Assembly: GCF_014191355.1 (NCBI RefSeq)
Contig: NZ_JACHWM010000007.1
Coordinates: forward strand, 124,001-188,000
DNA: 64,000 nt
Source: Methylobacterium sp. R2-1
Lineage (GTDB): Bacteria; Pseudomonadota; Alphaproteobacteria; Rhizobiales; Beijerinckiaceae
Reading direction: 5' to 3'
The notes beneath the pieces are model-generated. The model saw only the letters and a list, made by a program, of their open reading frames with translations. It was not told the origin of the DNA and searched no databases. The translations under genes were made by a program, and so were the position numbers. Shown here piece by piece: positions 26,166-35,136 of the stretch (positions are counted from its first letter, which is position 1; every line of letters starts with the position of its first letter).

Positions 26166-27596
26166 ATGCCTGCAGGTTTGATCACCAGCACCACTCCCAT
26201 CCGCACGACGCATGACGGCCAGATCATCGAAAATCTGGATCTTTGGGTCTCCGACGGTGATGCCATCCGCGTCGAGCACGACAACGTCGTCATCCGCAAC
26301 GTCACCATTCATCACGCCGACGGACATGGCATCGTCGTCGAGGATTCCAGCGGCGTCACTGTTCAGAACAGCCTCGTCGTCAATTCCGATCCACCCGACG
26401 GGAGCCAGAGCCTGGCGGGCGAGGCGACCGGTATCCGGGTCGTCAATTCACCCGACTTCACCGCCTCGCACGTGACCCTGCAGGACAGCGGCACCGGCAT
26501 CTATCTCGGCAAATCGCCGGGTGCGACGCTCTCTCATGTCGAGGGTCACGACTTCCACGGACTCTATCCGTCGGGCCAGTTCGTCCAGTTCTACCAGTCG
26601 CCGAACGGCAGCCTCTCGGACTTCGCCGTCAGCAACGATCCGGGCCACTCGCATGTCGAGGACAACGTCTCGGTCATCGACAGCCAGAACGTGACGATCT
26701 CCCACGGCGTGATCGACGGCAACAATTCGCCGAGCGGCGTCGGCGTGATGTTCGAGGGCGATTCCCAAGGCGGCCGCGTCGAGAACGTCGACGTGATCCA
26801 CATGGGCAATGGCGGCTTCTCGTCCTACTCGGACGACGTGACCTTCATCGACACCCGCTCCTTCGACAACATCGTCGACGACCAGGGCCGGGGTGATCCC
26901 ATGTCCAACGCCGTCATCTGGAACGCGAGCGGCGACAACGTGTCGATCGAGGACTCGACCTATACCGACCCGGCGGTGGCCAACAACATCGTGTGGGGAC
27001 CATCCTCGTCGGGCGCGGACGTGTCGGCGGCGCCCTCGGCCACGCCGATGACGCCGATCCAGAACGTGTTCGACTGGGTGGCGGGATCGGTCGGATCCGT
27101 CGTCGGAGTGGTGACGGGCAACAGCCCGGCATCGCCTCCCCCGGTCGCCGCCTCACCCTCCGGCGCGAGCCTCAACCGCGACGGCACCGCCGGTGCCGAG
27201 ACCATGACCGGATCCAATTCCGCCGATGACCTCGACGGGATGGGCGGTAACGACACGCTCAACGGGCTCGCCGGTGACGACCACCTCTACGGCGGGGCCG
27301 GCAACGACCGGCTCGACGGTGGCAGCGGGACCGACCACCTCTGGGGTGGTGCCGGGGCCGACCGGTTCGCGTTCAAGGCCGGCAACGGCGTCGACTGGGT
27401 CGAGGATTTCGAGACCGGCGGCTCCGCTCCCGACGCGATCGAGATCAGCCGGTCGATGTTCGGCTCGCTCGATGCCGTCCTGGCCGCGGCACAGGATGTC
27501 GGCACCGATGTCGCGATCCGCTCAGGATCGGACACGCTCTGGCTCGCCGACACCCAGAAGGCCGAGTTGAGCGCAGGCCATATCCTGTTCGTCTGA
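26166..27596 (+). CDS. parallel beta-helix protein with RTX repeats, copy 2
   Basis: 476 residues, tandem paralogue of the gene at 24329 and very similar throughout the beta-helix (NDPGHSHVEDNVS, VMFEGDSQGGRVENVDVIH, NGGFSSYSDDV) and RTX block (GGNDTLNGLAGDDHLYGG, GGAGADRFAFKAGNG). The linker differs: copy 1 has an Ala-Pro-Thr repeat, copy 2 has VAGSVGSVVGVV and a short Pro stretch. It lacks a signal peptide and, like copy 1, is expected to be secreted by a type I exporter. Linker divergence against conserved flanks suggests relaxed constraint on the spacer. Its 3' end overlaps the antisense zinc-ribbon gene by 75 bp. Confidence 0.82.
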   Translation: MPAGLITSTTPIRTTHDGQIIENLDLWVSDGDAIRVEHDNVVIRNVTIHHADGHGIVVEDSSGVTVQNSLVVNSDPPDGSQSLAGEATGIRVVNSPDFTASHVTLQDSGTGIYLGKSPGATLSHVEGHDFHGLYPSGQFVQFYQSPNGSLSDFAVSNDPGHSHVEDNVSVIDSQNVTISHGVIDGNNSPSGVGVMFEGDSQGGRVENVDVIHMGNGGFSSYSDDVTFIDTRSFDNIVDDQGRGDPMSNAVIWNASGDNVSIEDSTYTDPAVANNIVWGPSSSGADVSAAPSATPMTPIQNVFDWVAGSVGSVVGVVTGNSPASPPPVAASPSGASLNRDGTAGAETMTGSNSADDLDGMGGNDTLNGLAGDDHLYGGAGNDRLDGGSGTDHLWGGAGADRFAFKAGNGVDWVEDFETGGSAPDAIEISRSMFGSLDAVLAAAQDVGTDVAIRSGSDTLWLADTQKAELSAGHILFV

Positions 27597-27872
27597 TTCC
27601 GCATCCGACCGGGATTGCGGCCGGGGCTGCGGGAGATCCTGCGGCCCCGGCTCGCTTTGGCGGGGATTGTGGGCGGCCAGGACCCCCTCGATCCCGGCCC
27701 GGAACGCGGCGAGCGTGCCCAGCGGCCGGGCGCAGCCGCCGCAGGCGATGGCCGCCTCGGCGGTCGGGTCCGCCGGCCAGGTGACGGCGGGGGAGCCGCA
27801 GGCCGCGCAGGCGAAGGTCCATTCGCTCACGAGGATCGCCGCTCCCAGGCCCACTGCGGATTGCGCGCCCAT
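27522..27872 (-). CDS. zinc-ribbon-like protein with run-on C-terminus
   Basis: 116 residues. Residues 15-60 hold two CxxC knuckles, FACAACGSPAVTW and IACGGCARPLGTLA, a likely zinc ribbon. The ATG overlaps the Wzc stop by one nucleotide (TGATG), so it is coupled to that gene. From about residue 72 the frame is encoded by the antisense of the GC-rich hairpin and of the 3' end of beta-helix copy 2 (EPGPQDLPQPRPQS onward), which suggests the original C-terminus was lost when the beta-helix segment arrived. Function unknown. Confidence 0.6.
   Translation of the reverse strand: MGAQSAVGLGAAILVSEWTFACAACGSPAVTWPADPTAEAAIACGGCARPLGTLAAFRAGIEGVLAAHNPRQSEPGPQDLPQPRPQSRSDAESDEQDMACAQLGLLGVGEPERVRS
27620..27651 (+). 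terminator. GC-rich hairpin after beta-helix gene 2
   Basis: Arms GCCGGGGCTGC / GCGGCCCCGGC (one G-U pair) with loop GGGAGATCCT, identical to the loop at 25896-25905. It lies 23 bp after the stop of copy 2 and inside the antisense zinc-ribbon frame. Confidence 0.6.
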
Positions 27873-30061
27873 CAGGCGCTGTTCCGGTAGTAGTGCGAGA
27901 AGTCGCGGTAGAGCGTGCCGCGATCGGCGGCGCGGCCCTGGTGGCGCTTCAGGTCGACCTTGTTCAGGACGAGCCCGGCGACCGTCAGCCCGAGCCGGTG
28001 CATATAGGCGAGGCTCGCGGTGACAGCGGCCTTCTGGGTGCCGTGCCACGCCACGACGTGCACCACGGCATCGGCGTGCTGGCGCAGCAGCGCGACGTCA
28101 CCCAGCAGCAGCACGGGAGGCACCTCGACGAGGATCACGTCGTAGCGCTCGCGCGCCTCGCGTACGAGCATGCCGAAGGTCGGCTCGGCATAGATATCGT
28201 GCCCGTCCTTGAGGCCGGAGACGCGGCGGATGGTCGAGATGCGGCCCTCCGCCTCCTCGTCGTCGGCCGGCGTCTCGGGGCCGGACTTGCCGGAGCGGGC
28301 ATCCTCGATCGCGGCACGGCGGGGCGAGCCGTCGAGGATCAGCACCCGGCGCCCCATCGCGGCGAGCGAGCGCGCCACCGAGCGGGCGACCACGGACTTG
28401 CCCTCGCCCGGCATCGCCGAGGTGACGAGGACGACCTTGAGCGGTTCGCGCACCGCGACGAGTTCGGCCACCGCCGCCCGCACGGCCTCGCGGAAGACGA
28501 GATCCTGCTCCAGGCGCTCGCCCGAATGCTCCCCCGCCGGACGGTTCGGCAGCAGCGCGAGGCAGGGCAGGCCGGTCTCGGCCTCCATCTCGCCCTGGCT
28601 GCGGTAGCCACGGTCGCGGCGGTCGAGCGCGAGCGCCAGCACCGAGCCGGCGCCGGCGCCGGCGAACAGGCCCAGCCCGAGCACGAGGCCGAGGCCGGGG
28701 CCGGTGGGCAGCGTCGGCACCTTGGCCGGCGCCAGCATCTGCGCCATCACCGGCTTGAGCTCGCTCAGCGCGTTGGCGGTCTGGTAGCCCTCGTCGAGAA
28801 CGCGCAGGCGGTCTCGGGCGGCGGTGGCGTCGGCCTGGAGCGCCCGCAGCTTTGCTTCGAGCGCCTTGCTCTCGATGAGCGAGCGGCGCACCGTCGCGAC
28901 CCGAGCCTCGGCCGAGGCTTCGAGCCCGCGGGCGGCGCCGAGATCGACCTCGACCAGCTTCAGCACCTCGGCCATGCGGATCTGAAGCCGCTGCTGGAGT
29001 GCGGCGATCGAGGCCTTGAGGCGCAGCACGCTGGGGTGGTTGTCGCCGGAGACGGCGGTGAGCTGCTCCAGTTCCTGGCGCAGCTTGCTGTCATCGGCCA
29101 GCATCTGCTGGATCACCGGCGAGATCGTCGTGTCGGAGGCGTTCGGCACGCCGCCGAAGCGCATCACGTCTCCGGCGCGCTGGAGCCGCGCCTCCTCCGC
29201 CAGCCGCTTGGCCGAGGCGCTGGAGAGTTCGGTGAGGGCGTCGCGCAATTGCTGCTCGCGCAGGTCCACCCCCTCGCGCACCGACTCGACGAAGCCGGTG
29301 CGCTTGCGGAAGGCGTCGATCTCGCCCTCCAGCCGGGCGAGTTCGCCGCGCGAGACCTGGATCTGCTCGGCGTACCAGCGGCTCGCCCGCTCGGTGGCGA
29401 GCGAGGCCGCCTGCATCTTGCGGGCGAGGTACTCGGTGGCGAAGGTGTTGGCGGTCTCCGCCGCCCGCCGGGGATCGCGGTCGCGGTAGCCGATCGTGAT
29501 CAGGTAGGCCTTGGCGTCGTTGCCCACGGTGAGCCCGCGCAGGAGCTGCTGGGCCCGGGCGTCCCGTTCGGTCTCCTGCTGCGTGGTCTCTTCCGGGCGA
29601 GGTCCGGAAGGCGCGGGCACCGCGGCCTGGACGCGGTTCGCGAGCGCTTGCCTCAGGGAGGCGACCCAGCCCGCGGAGAGCTCCTTGGCCGCATGCTCCG
29701 CATGCCCGGCTCCGGTCTCCAGCCGTCCCGCCACGGATTGGGCGATGGCGAAGGAGCGGATGATGCGCGCCTCGCTCTCCACCACCGAGGCCGGCTCCAG
29801 CGCGATCTGCGGGCCGGATTTGCCGGTCCCGCGCACGTCCTGGGTCTGGCCGAAATCGAACTGGAGCAGCACTTCGGCGACGTAGCTCGGCGGCAGGGCC
29901 ATCGAGGCTGCCCCCGCCGCCAGCGCCGACAGCCCGGCGATCGAGGCGATCATGATCCGGCGCCGCCAGAGCACCGCGAGGGCGTGGCCCGTGACAGCCT
30001 CGTAATGGGCGGTCAGCGATCGCCCGCCGCCGGGCGGGTCGGCTTCGTGGAACGGGTCCAT
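27872..30061 (-). CDS. polysaccharide co-polymerase / tyrosine autokinase (Wzc/ExoP-like)
   Basis: Inner-membrane regulator of chain length and export of exopolysaccharide. 729 residues: cytoplasmic N-tail, first helix near 38-56 (IMIASIAGLSALAAGAASMAL), a Wzz domain starting YVAEVLLQFDFGQT, a long periplasmic coiled coil, the second helix near 450 (GLGLVLGLGLFAGAGAGSVLAL), then a cytoplasmic BY-kinase domain with Walker A SAMPGEGKSVVARS near residue 550, VLILDGSPRR as Walker A', and YDVILVEVPPVLLLGDV as Walker B. The C-terminal tyrosine cluster is short (LYRDFSHYYRNSA). It should work with the exporter at 35137 and the transferase at 30140. The next gene overlaps by 1 nt. Confidence 0.9.
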   Translation of the reverse strand: MDPFHEADPPGGGRSLTAHYEAVTGHALAVLWRRRIMIASIAGLSALAAGAASMALPPSYVAEVLLQFDFGQTQDVRGTGKSGPQIALEPASVVESEARIIRSFAIAQSVAGRLETGAGHAEHAAKELSAGWVASLRQALANRVQAAVPAPSGPRPEETTQQETERDARAQQLLRGLTVGNDAKAYLITIGYRDRDPRRAAETANTFATEYLARKMQAASLATERASRWYAEQIQVSRGELARLEGEIDAFRKRTGFVESVREGVDLREQQLRDALTELSSASAKRLAEEARLQRAGDVMRFGGVPNASDTTISPVIQQMLADDSKLRQELEQLTAVSGDNHPSVLRLKASIAALQQRLQIRMAEVLKLVEVDLGAARGLEASAEARVATVRRSLIESKALEAKLRALQADATAARDRLRVLDEGYQTANALSELKPVMAQMLAPAKVPTLPTGPGLGLVLGLGLFAGAGAGSVLALALDRRDRGYRSQGEMEAETGLPCLALLPNRPAGEHSGERLEQDLVFREAVRAAVAELVAVREPLKVVLVTSAMPGEGKSVVARSVARSLAAMGRRVLILDGSPRRAAIEDARSGKSGPETPADDEEAEGRISTIRRVSGLKDGHDIYAEPTFGMLVREARERYDVILVEVPPVLLLGDVALLRQHADAVVHVVAWHGTQKAAVTASLAYMHRLGLTVAGLVLNKVDLKRHQGRAADRGTLYRDFSHYYRNSA

Positions 30062-30139
30062 GGGTCACGCCTGCATCGGGATCGGAGGGGAGCGCGTCGA
30101 GGGCGGAGGGGGAGCGGCGGAGGGGCCACCGGCCCCTCG

Positions 30140-31699
30140 TCAGCGGGCACCTTTGGCGGTGAGCACCGCCGGCACCGTCTCGAGGAGGATGTACAGATCG
30201 ATCCAGATCGACCAGTTGCGGATGTAGAAGCTGTCCTGCTGCTCCTGGACCGCGAGGTCGCCGTCGCTGCGGGCCGAGATCTGCCACAGCCCGGTCAGGC
30301 CCGGCGGCACGCTCGCCCGCAGCGCCTGGAAGGTCGGACCGAACCGCTCGGTGTGGTAGGCGGGGAAGGGCCGGGGCCCGACCACGCTCATGTCGCCGCG
30401 CAGCACGTTGAGGAGTTGCGGCAGCTCGTCGAGGCTGGTGCGGCGGATGAAGCCGCCGATGCCCGGCAGGACGCGCGGATCGTTGCGCAGCTTGCAAAAG
30501 CGCTCCCACTCGCGGCGGGCGCCTTCGTCGGCGGCGAGGTGGTCGGCGAGACGCGCCTCCGCGTCGCGGAACATGCTGCGCAGCTTGTACACGCGGATGG
30601 TGCGGCCATCCCGCCCGACGCGGGGCTGGACGTAGAAGGCTGGCCCCGGATCGGCGAGCTTCACCGCGAGCGCGAGCATGCCGATCAGCGGTGCGAACAG
30701 GATGAGCGCGGGCAGCGTCACGGCGAGGTCGAGCGCGCGCTTAAGGCGCAGGTTGTGCGGCAGGAAGATCGCCCGACGCACCACGAGCCCGACCACCGGG
30801 CCGAGGCATCGGGTCTGGAGCCGCACGGTCTCCACCTCCGGCGCTTGGTGCGCCACGATGACCTGTCGGAACGGGTGCCGGGTCAGCCAAGCGAAGCGGG
30901 CGGGTTCGCGCTCGCCCGGCGTGCAGATGGCGACCTCGGCCGTTGCCAGCAGGTCAGCCATGCGCTCGGCCATATGCTCGGCCCCGCCTTGGTCCTGCGC
31001 CGGCCCCAAAGGCGCGGTGCGGAAGGGCTCGACCCCGTCAGCGGGCTCGCGGACGATGCCGATCGGTCGCAGGCCGAGTTCCGGCCGCGCGGCGAGGCTG
31101 CGGGCGAGGTCGGCGGCGCCCTCGCCGTAGACGATGGTCGCCGCCCCCCACACGCCCCGCCGGACGAGCCGCGCACGCACGAACCCCTCCGCGTAGTGCC
31201 CGAGCGGGATCGAGAGGAGAGCGGCGAGCCCGGCGGCGGTCGAGAGCCACGGCGAGGAGCCGCCGCCGACCAGAACGGCTGCGCCGAACGCGAAGGCCGC
31301 GGCGAGCCCGCGGCGGCGCAGCCGCTCGATCGGCTCCGCCTCGATCGGTTCGTAGAGGCCGCACAGGGTCAGGGTGCCGATCTGCAGGGCACACCAGCCG
31401 AGCAGCGTGGCCGGCCCGAGGCCGGGGAGCGCTCCGGCCGCCGCCATGACGAGCAGGCTCGCCCCGCAGGCGGCCAGCACGGCGGCGGCGTCGCCGCCGA
31501 GGAGGGCACCGGCGACGATCAGGCGCCGGGGCCAGGCGGTCGCCTCGGAGCGTCGGGACCGGGCCGGCCCGACACGCTCCTGAAGGCGGTCTTGCAGGCG
31601 TTCTTGAAGACGCTCTTGCACCCGCTCCTGCACGCGGTCCTTCCAGCCCGGCGCCCCGGCCGGCAGGAGGCCGGTGTTGACGACATCGACGTCGGGCAT
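30140..31699 (-). CDS. undecaprenyl-phosphate sugar phosphotransferase (WbaP/ExoY/GumD-like)
   Basis: Polyprenol-phosphate hexose-1-phosphate transferase that starts the repeat unit on undecaprenyl phosphate. 519 residues: a charged N-terminus with heptad-like repeats (QERVQERLQERLQDRLQERV), four hydrophobic helices between residues 55 and 160, a CoA-binding-like Rossmann region, another helix (LALLFAPLIGML-like, TLPALILFAPLIGMLAL) and the C-terminal catalytic domain with FYVQPRVGRDGRTIRVYKLRSM, RRTSLDELPQLLNVLRGDMSVVGPRPF and PGLTGLWQISARSD. These match the phosphoglycosyltransferase core. Which sugar is transferred (glucose or galactose) is not decided by sequence. Confidence 0.92.
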   Translation of the reverse strand: MPDVDVVNTGLLPAGAPGWKDRVQERVQERLQERLQDRLQERVGPARSRRSEATAWPRRLIVAGALLGGDAAAVLAACGASLLVMAAAGALPGLGPATLLGWCALQIGTLTLCGLYEPIEAEPIERLRRRGLAAAFAFGAAVLVGGGSSPWLSTAAGLAALLSIPLGHYAEGFVRARLVRRGVWGAATIVYGEGAADLARSLAARPELGLRPIGIVREPADGVEPFRTAPLGPAQDQGGAEHMAERMADLLATAEVAICTPGEREPARFAWLTRHPFRQVIVAHQAPEVETVRLQTRCLGPVVGLVVRRAIFLPHNLRLKRALDLAVTLPALILFAPLIGMLALAVKLADPGPAFYVQPRVGRDGRTIRVYKLRSMFRDAEARLADHLAADEGARREWERFCKLRNDPRVLPGIGGFIRRTSLDELPQLLNVLRGDMSVVGPRPFPAYHTERFGPTFQALRASVPPGLTGLWQISARSDGDLAVQEQQDSFYIRNWSIWIDLYILLETVPAVLTAKGAR

Positions 31700-31748
31700 G
31701 GGTTCGCTCGTGCTGCAGTACCTGCGGGGAGGGGCGGGTTCGGCCGGC

Positions 31749-32747
31749 CTATTCGGCAGCCTGCCTCGGGGCGGTGTCCGCCTCCCGCTGCGCTTCCTGA
31801 ACCTGCGCCTCGATCCAGTCGTAGGTGGGCTTCAAGCCCTCGCGCAGGTGAATGCCGGGCTCCCAGCCCAGAACCTCGCGCAGGCGGGTGTTGTCGCTGT
31901 TGCGCCCGCGCACGCCCTGCGGCTTGCTCAGGTCGAACGATTTGTGGATCGTCTTGCCGGCGGCTTCGGCCACGAGATCGACGAGGCCGCTGATGTTGAC
32001 GAGCTCGTCCGTGCCGAGGTTGAGCGGCCCGTGATGGTCCGACTGCATGATCCGGTAGATGCCCTCGACGCAGTCGTCCACGTACATGAACGAGCGGGTC
32101 TGCTGGCCGTCACCCCAGATGTCGATCGTGCCGCCGTCGGGCGTACGCGCGACCTTGCGGCAGATCGCGGCCGGTGCCTTTTCCTTGCCGCCGTCATAGG
32201 TGCCGAGCGGCCCGTAGACATTGTGGAAGCGGACGGACCGGGTCGGGAAGCCGTAATCCTCGGTGAAGTACTGGCAGAGCTTTTCCGTGTAGAGCTTCTC
32301 CAGGCCGTAGCCCTCCTCGGGGGCCGCCGGGAAGGCGTCCTCCTCCTTCAGCGGGATCACGCTCGGCACGTCCTGGAGGTGCTGCGGGTAGACGCAGGCC
32401 GAGGAGGAGAACAGGAACCGCTCGACCCGCGCGTCGAAGGCGGCCTTCAGCATCTGCGCGCTGATCATCGTGTTGTTGAAGGTGATCGAGGCGTGCGCGC
32501 CGGAGATGTAGCCGATGCCGCCCATGTCGGCGGCGAGGTTGTAGACCTCGTCGACGCCCTTCACCGCCTCGCGGCACTCCTCGAAGGAACGCAGGTCGGC
32601 GAGCATGAACTCGTCCGCGTCGCTTTGGCCGAAATCGGGATATTTGATATCGACGCCGCGGACGTGATAGCCGTGGCGACGCAAGTACGTCACCAGATGT
32701 CCGCCAATGAAGCCGCCGGCTCCGGTAACAACTGCGCTCTTCGACAT
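31749..32747 (-). CDS. GDP-mannose 3,5-epimerase homologue
   Basis: Extended SDR enzyme of 332 residues, predicted to convert GDP-D-mannose to GDP-L-galactose (or GDP-L-gulose). It has the NAD motif VVTGAGGFIGGHL and features recalled from plant GME: VYNLAADMGGIGYI, NNTMIS, SSACVYP with the catalytic Cys, EEGYGLEKLYTEKLC (Tyr/Lys), RFHNVYGPLGTYDGGKEKAPAAICRK with the catalytic Lys, WGDGQQTRSF and GVRGRNSDN. ATG at 32747 (MSKSAVVTG) follows an AAAGG; an in-frame ATG at 32780 would add 11 residues. The substrate would come from ManB and ManC in the same region. Confidence 0.82.
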   Translation of the reverse strand: MSKSAVVTGAGGFIGGHLVTYLRRHGYHVRGVDIKYPDFGQSDADEFMLADLRSFEECREAVKGVDEVYNLAADMGGIGYISGAHASITFNNTMISAQMLKAAFDARVERFLFSSSACVYPQHLQDVPSVIPLKEEDAFPAAPEEGYGLEKLYTEKLCQYFTEDYGFPTRSVRFHNVYGPLGTYDGGKEKAPAAICRKVARTPDGGTIDIWGDGQQTRSFMYVDDCVEGIYRIMQSDHHGPLNLGTDELVNISGLVDLVAEAAGKTIHKSFDLSKPQGVRGRNSDNTRLREVLGWEPGIHLREGLKPTYDWIEAQVQEAQREADTAPRQAAE

Positions 32748-32932
32748 GATGTTGACGCCTTTCTGCTTCGGCGCTTCCATTCTTATTTCGTGGATCGACT
32801 AAGCATATCTTCTCGATGGGCGATCATACTTTCGCGCTCATCTAGCCCCTAGGAGTGCCTAGCACGCCTTCCGATCACGGTTTGCGCTCCCGCTGGGCGC
32901 GAAGGCGCGGCGGGAGCTTGGTTGAGAGCGGC

Positions 32933-33708
32933 TCAGAAGGAGCGGCGCGGCCGCGTCGGCGCGTTCAGGAGCTGGACCGAGGCGCGCAAGATGAATTCCG
33001 GCACGATCCGCCCGTAGCGGCGCCACAGCCGGCGCGGCTCGGTGCCGAGGCGGAAGGCCCATTCGAGCCCGCGCCGCTGCATCCAGACCGGCGCCTGCCG
33101 CTTGGTGCCGGCGAGGAAGTCGAAGGCCGCACCGACGCCGACCATGACCGGCACCTCCAGCCGGTCGCGGTGGCGTGCCATCCAGTATTCCTGCTTCGGG
33201 GTGCTGAGGCCCACCCACAGGATGTCGGGCTTGGCCGCGTTGATGCGGGCGACGATCGCCGCGTCCTCCTCCGGCGTCGTCGGGCGGAAGGGCGGCGAGA
33301 AGGTCCCGGCGACGGGAAGCTCCGGGAACTGCTCGGTGAGGCGCGCGGCCAGCCGCTCGGGCAGGCCGGAGGCACCTCCGAAGTAGTATTGCCGGTAGCC
33401 CTTGCGGGCCGACAGGGCCGTCAGCGCGCGCATGAGGTCGGGTCCGTAGACCCGCTGCGTACGCGGGAAGCCGAGCCGGCGCGCCATGAAGACGAGCGGC
33501 ATCCCGTCCGGCGTGACGAGGCCGGCGCGCTCGTGGATCGCCCGCAGAGCCCCGTCGGTCTGGCACTCGATGACGCCGTGGGCGCCGGTGATGCAGACAT
33601 AGTGGCGCTGGCGGTCGAGGATCCAGTCATCGACCGCCGCCACGGCATCGTTCAGGGAGATCGCGCTGACCGGCACCCCCAGGATCGGAACGCGGGGGAG
33701 CAGTGGGT

Positions 33709-33712
<4 letters not shown>
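32933..33712 (-). CDS. WecG/TagA/CpsF-family glycosyltransferase
   Basis: 259-residue GT26-type enzyme adding a sugar, often ManNAc(A) or a related hexose, to a lipid-linked intermediate. Signature segments are [76 protein letters not shown] and [15 protein letters not shown], with the Asp in TPDG and the PKQE motif conserved in the family. A C-terminal basic helix ([19 protein letters not shown]) should bind the membrane. Its ATG overlaps the UDP-xylose synthase stop by 4 bp. The sugar transferred here is not known. Confidence 0.9.
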
Positions 33713-34737
<1,025 letters not shown>

Positions 34738-35136
34738 CGCTCGACGTCTCCCATTGTCGGTCGACCCCAGACTAGGGGACGAGGACCGCGCCCGGCATTG
34801 CTGTTTCGAGGAAGATGAGGCGCTTCACGGTGCGAAGGCGACGTACCGCCACCGGGCGGTCAACGCCCCTTTCGAGCCCCGGGGGGACCGGCAGGCGCGG
34901 AAACGGTTCCCAACCGCGCCCGAGGACGGGCCCCGGCCCCGTCGGACTAACCCGGTCGCGAACCGAGGGGGGCCCGAATAGCCAGGACAAAAGGGGAGGG
35001 GGCTCTGGCATTCAAGCAGGGCGTCGCGACGGCCCGACCCCCTCACCCGAGCACGTCGGGCTTCGGCGCAAGCTTCAAGACCGGCACCCTCCAAGATGCC
35101 GGTCGGCGCCCGAACCACGGCCTGAGAGGCGAAGGC
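34738..35136. other. 399-bp divergent control region of exopolysaccharide genes
   Basis: Gene-free region between the UDP-xylose synthase gene (leftward) and the exporter gene (rightward). It contains long G/C runs and two stem-loops on the exporter side: GAGGGGG at 34996 pairs with CCCCCTC at 35039, and a 7-bp stem lies at 35081-35104. Promoters for both directions should be here, but no consensus box stands out. Confidence 0.5.
35081..35104 (+). promoter_or_regulatory. leader hairpin before exporter gene
   Basis: Perfect 7-bp stem ACCGGCA / TGCCGGT with a 10-nt loop CCCTCCAAGA, ending 32 nt before the start codon at 35137. The pyrimidine-rich loop segment CCCTCC could pair with purine-rich ribosome-binding sequence; regulation is speculative. 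Confidence 0.4.

Noticed and set aside
27893-31993. 1366-codon open frame on the plus strand
   Set aside because: It runs antisense through the Wzc-like and sugar-transferase genes, which have clear family motifs. The frame is low-complexity and lacks a fold signature.
31749-32747. UDP-glucose 4-epimerase assignment
   Set aside because: The NNTMIS, GGKEKAPAA and GVRGRNSDN blocks match GDP-mannose 3,5-epimerase rather than GalE.
34990-35136. Cyclic-di-GMP riboswitch in front of the exporter gene
   Set aside because: Stem-loops exist, but the conserved GEMM core sequences were not found.
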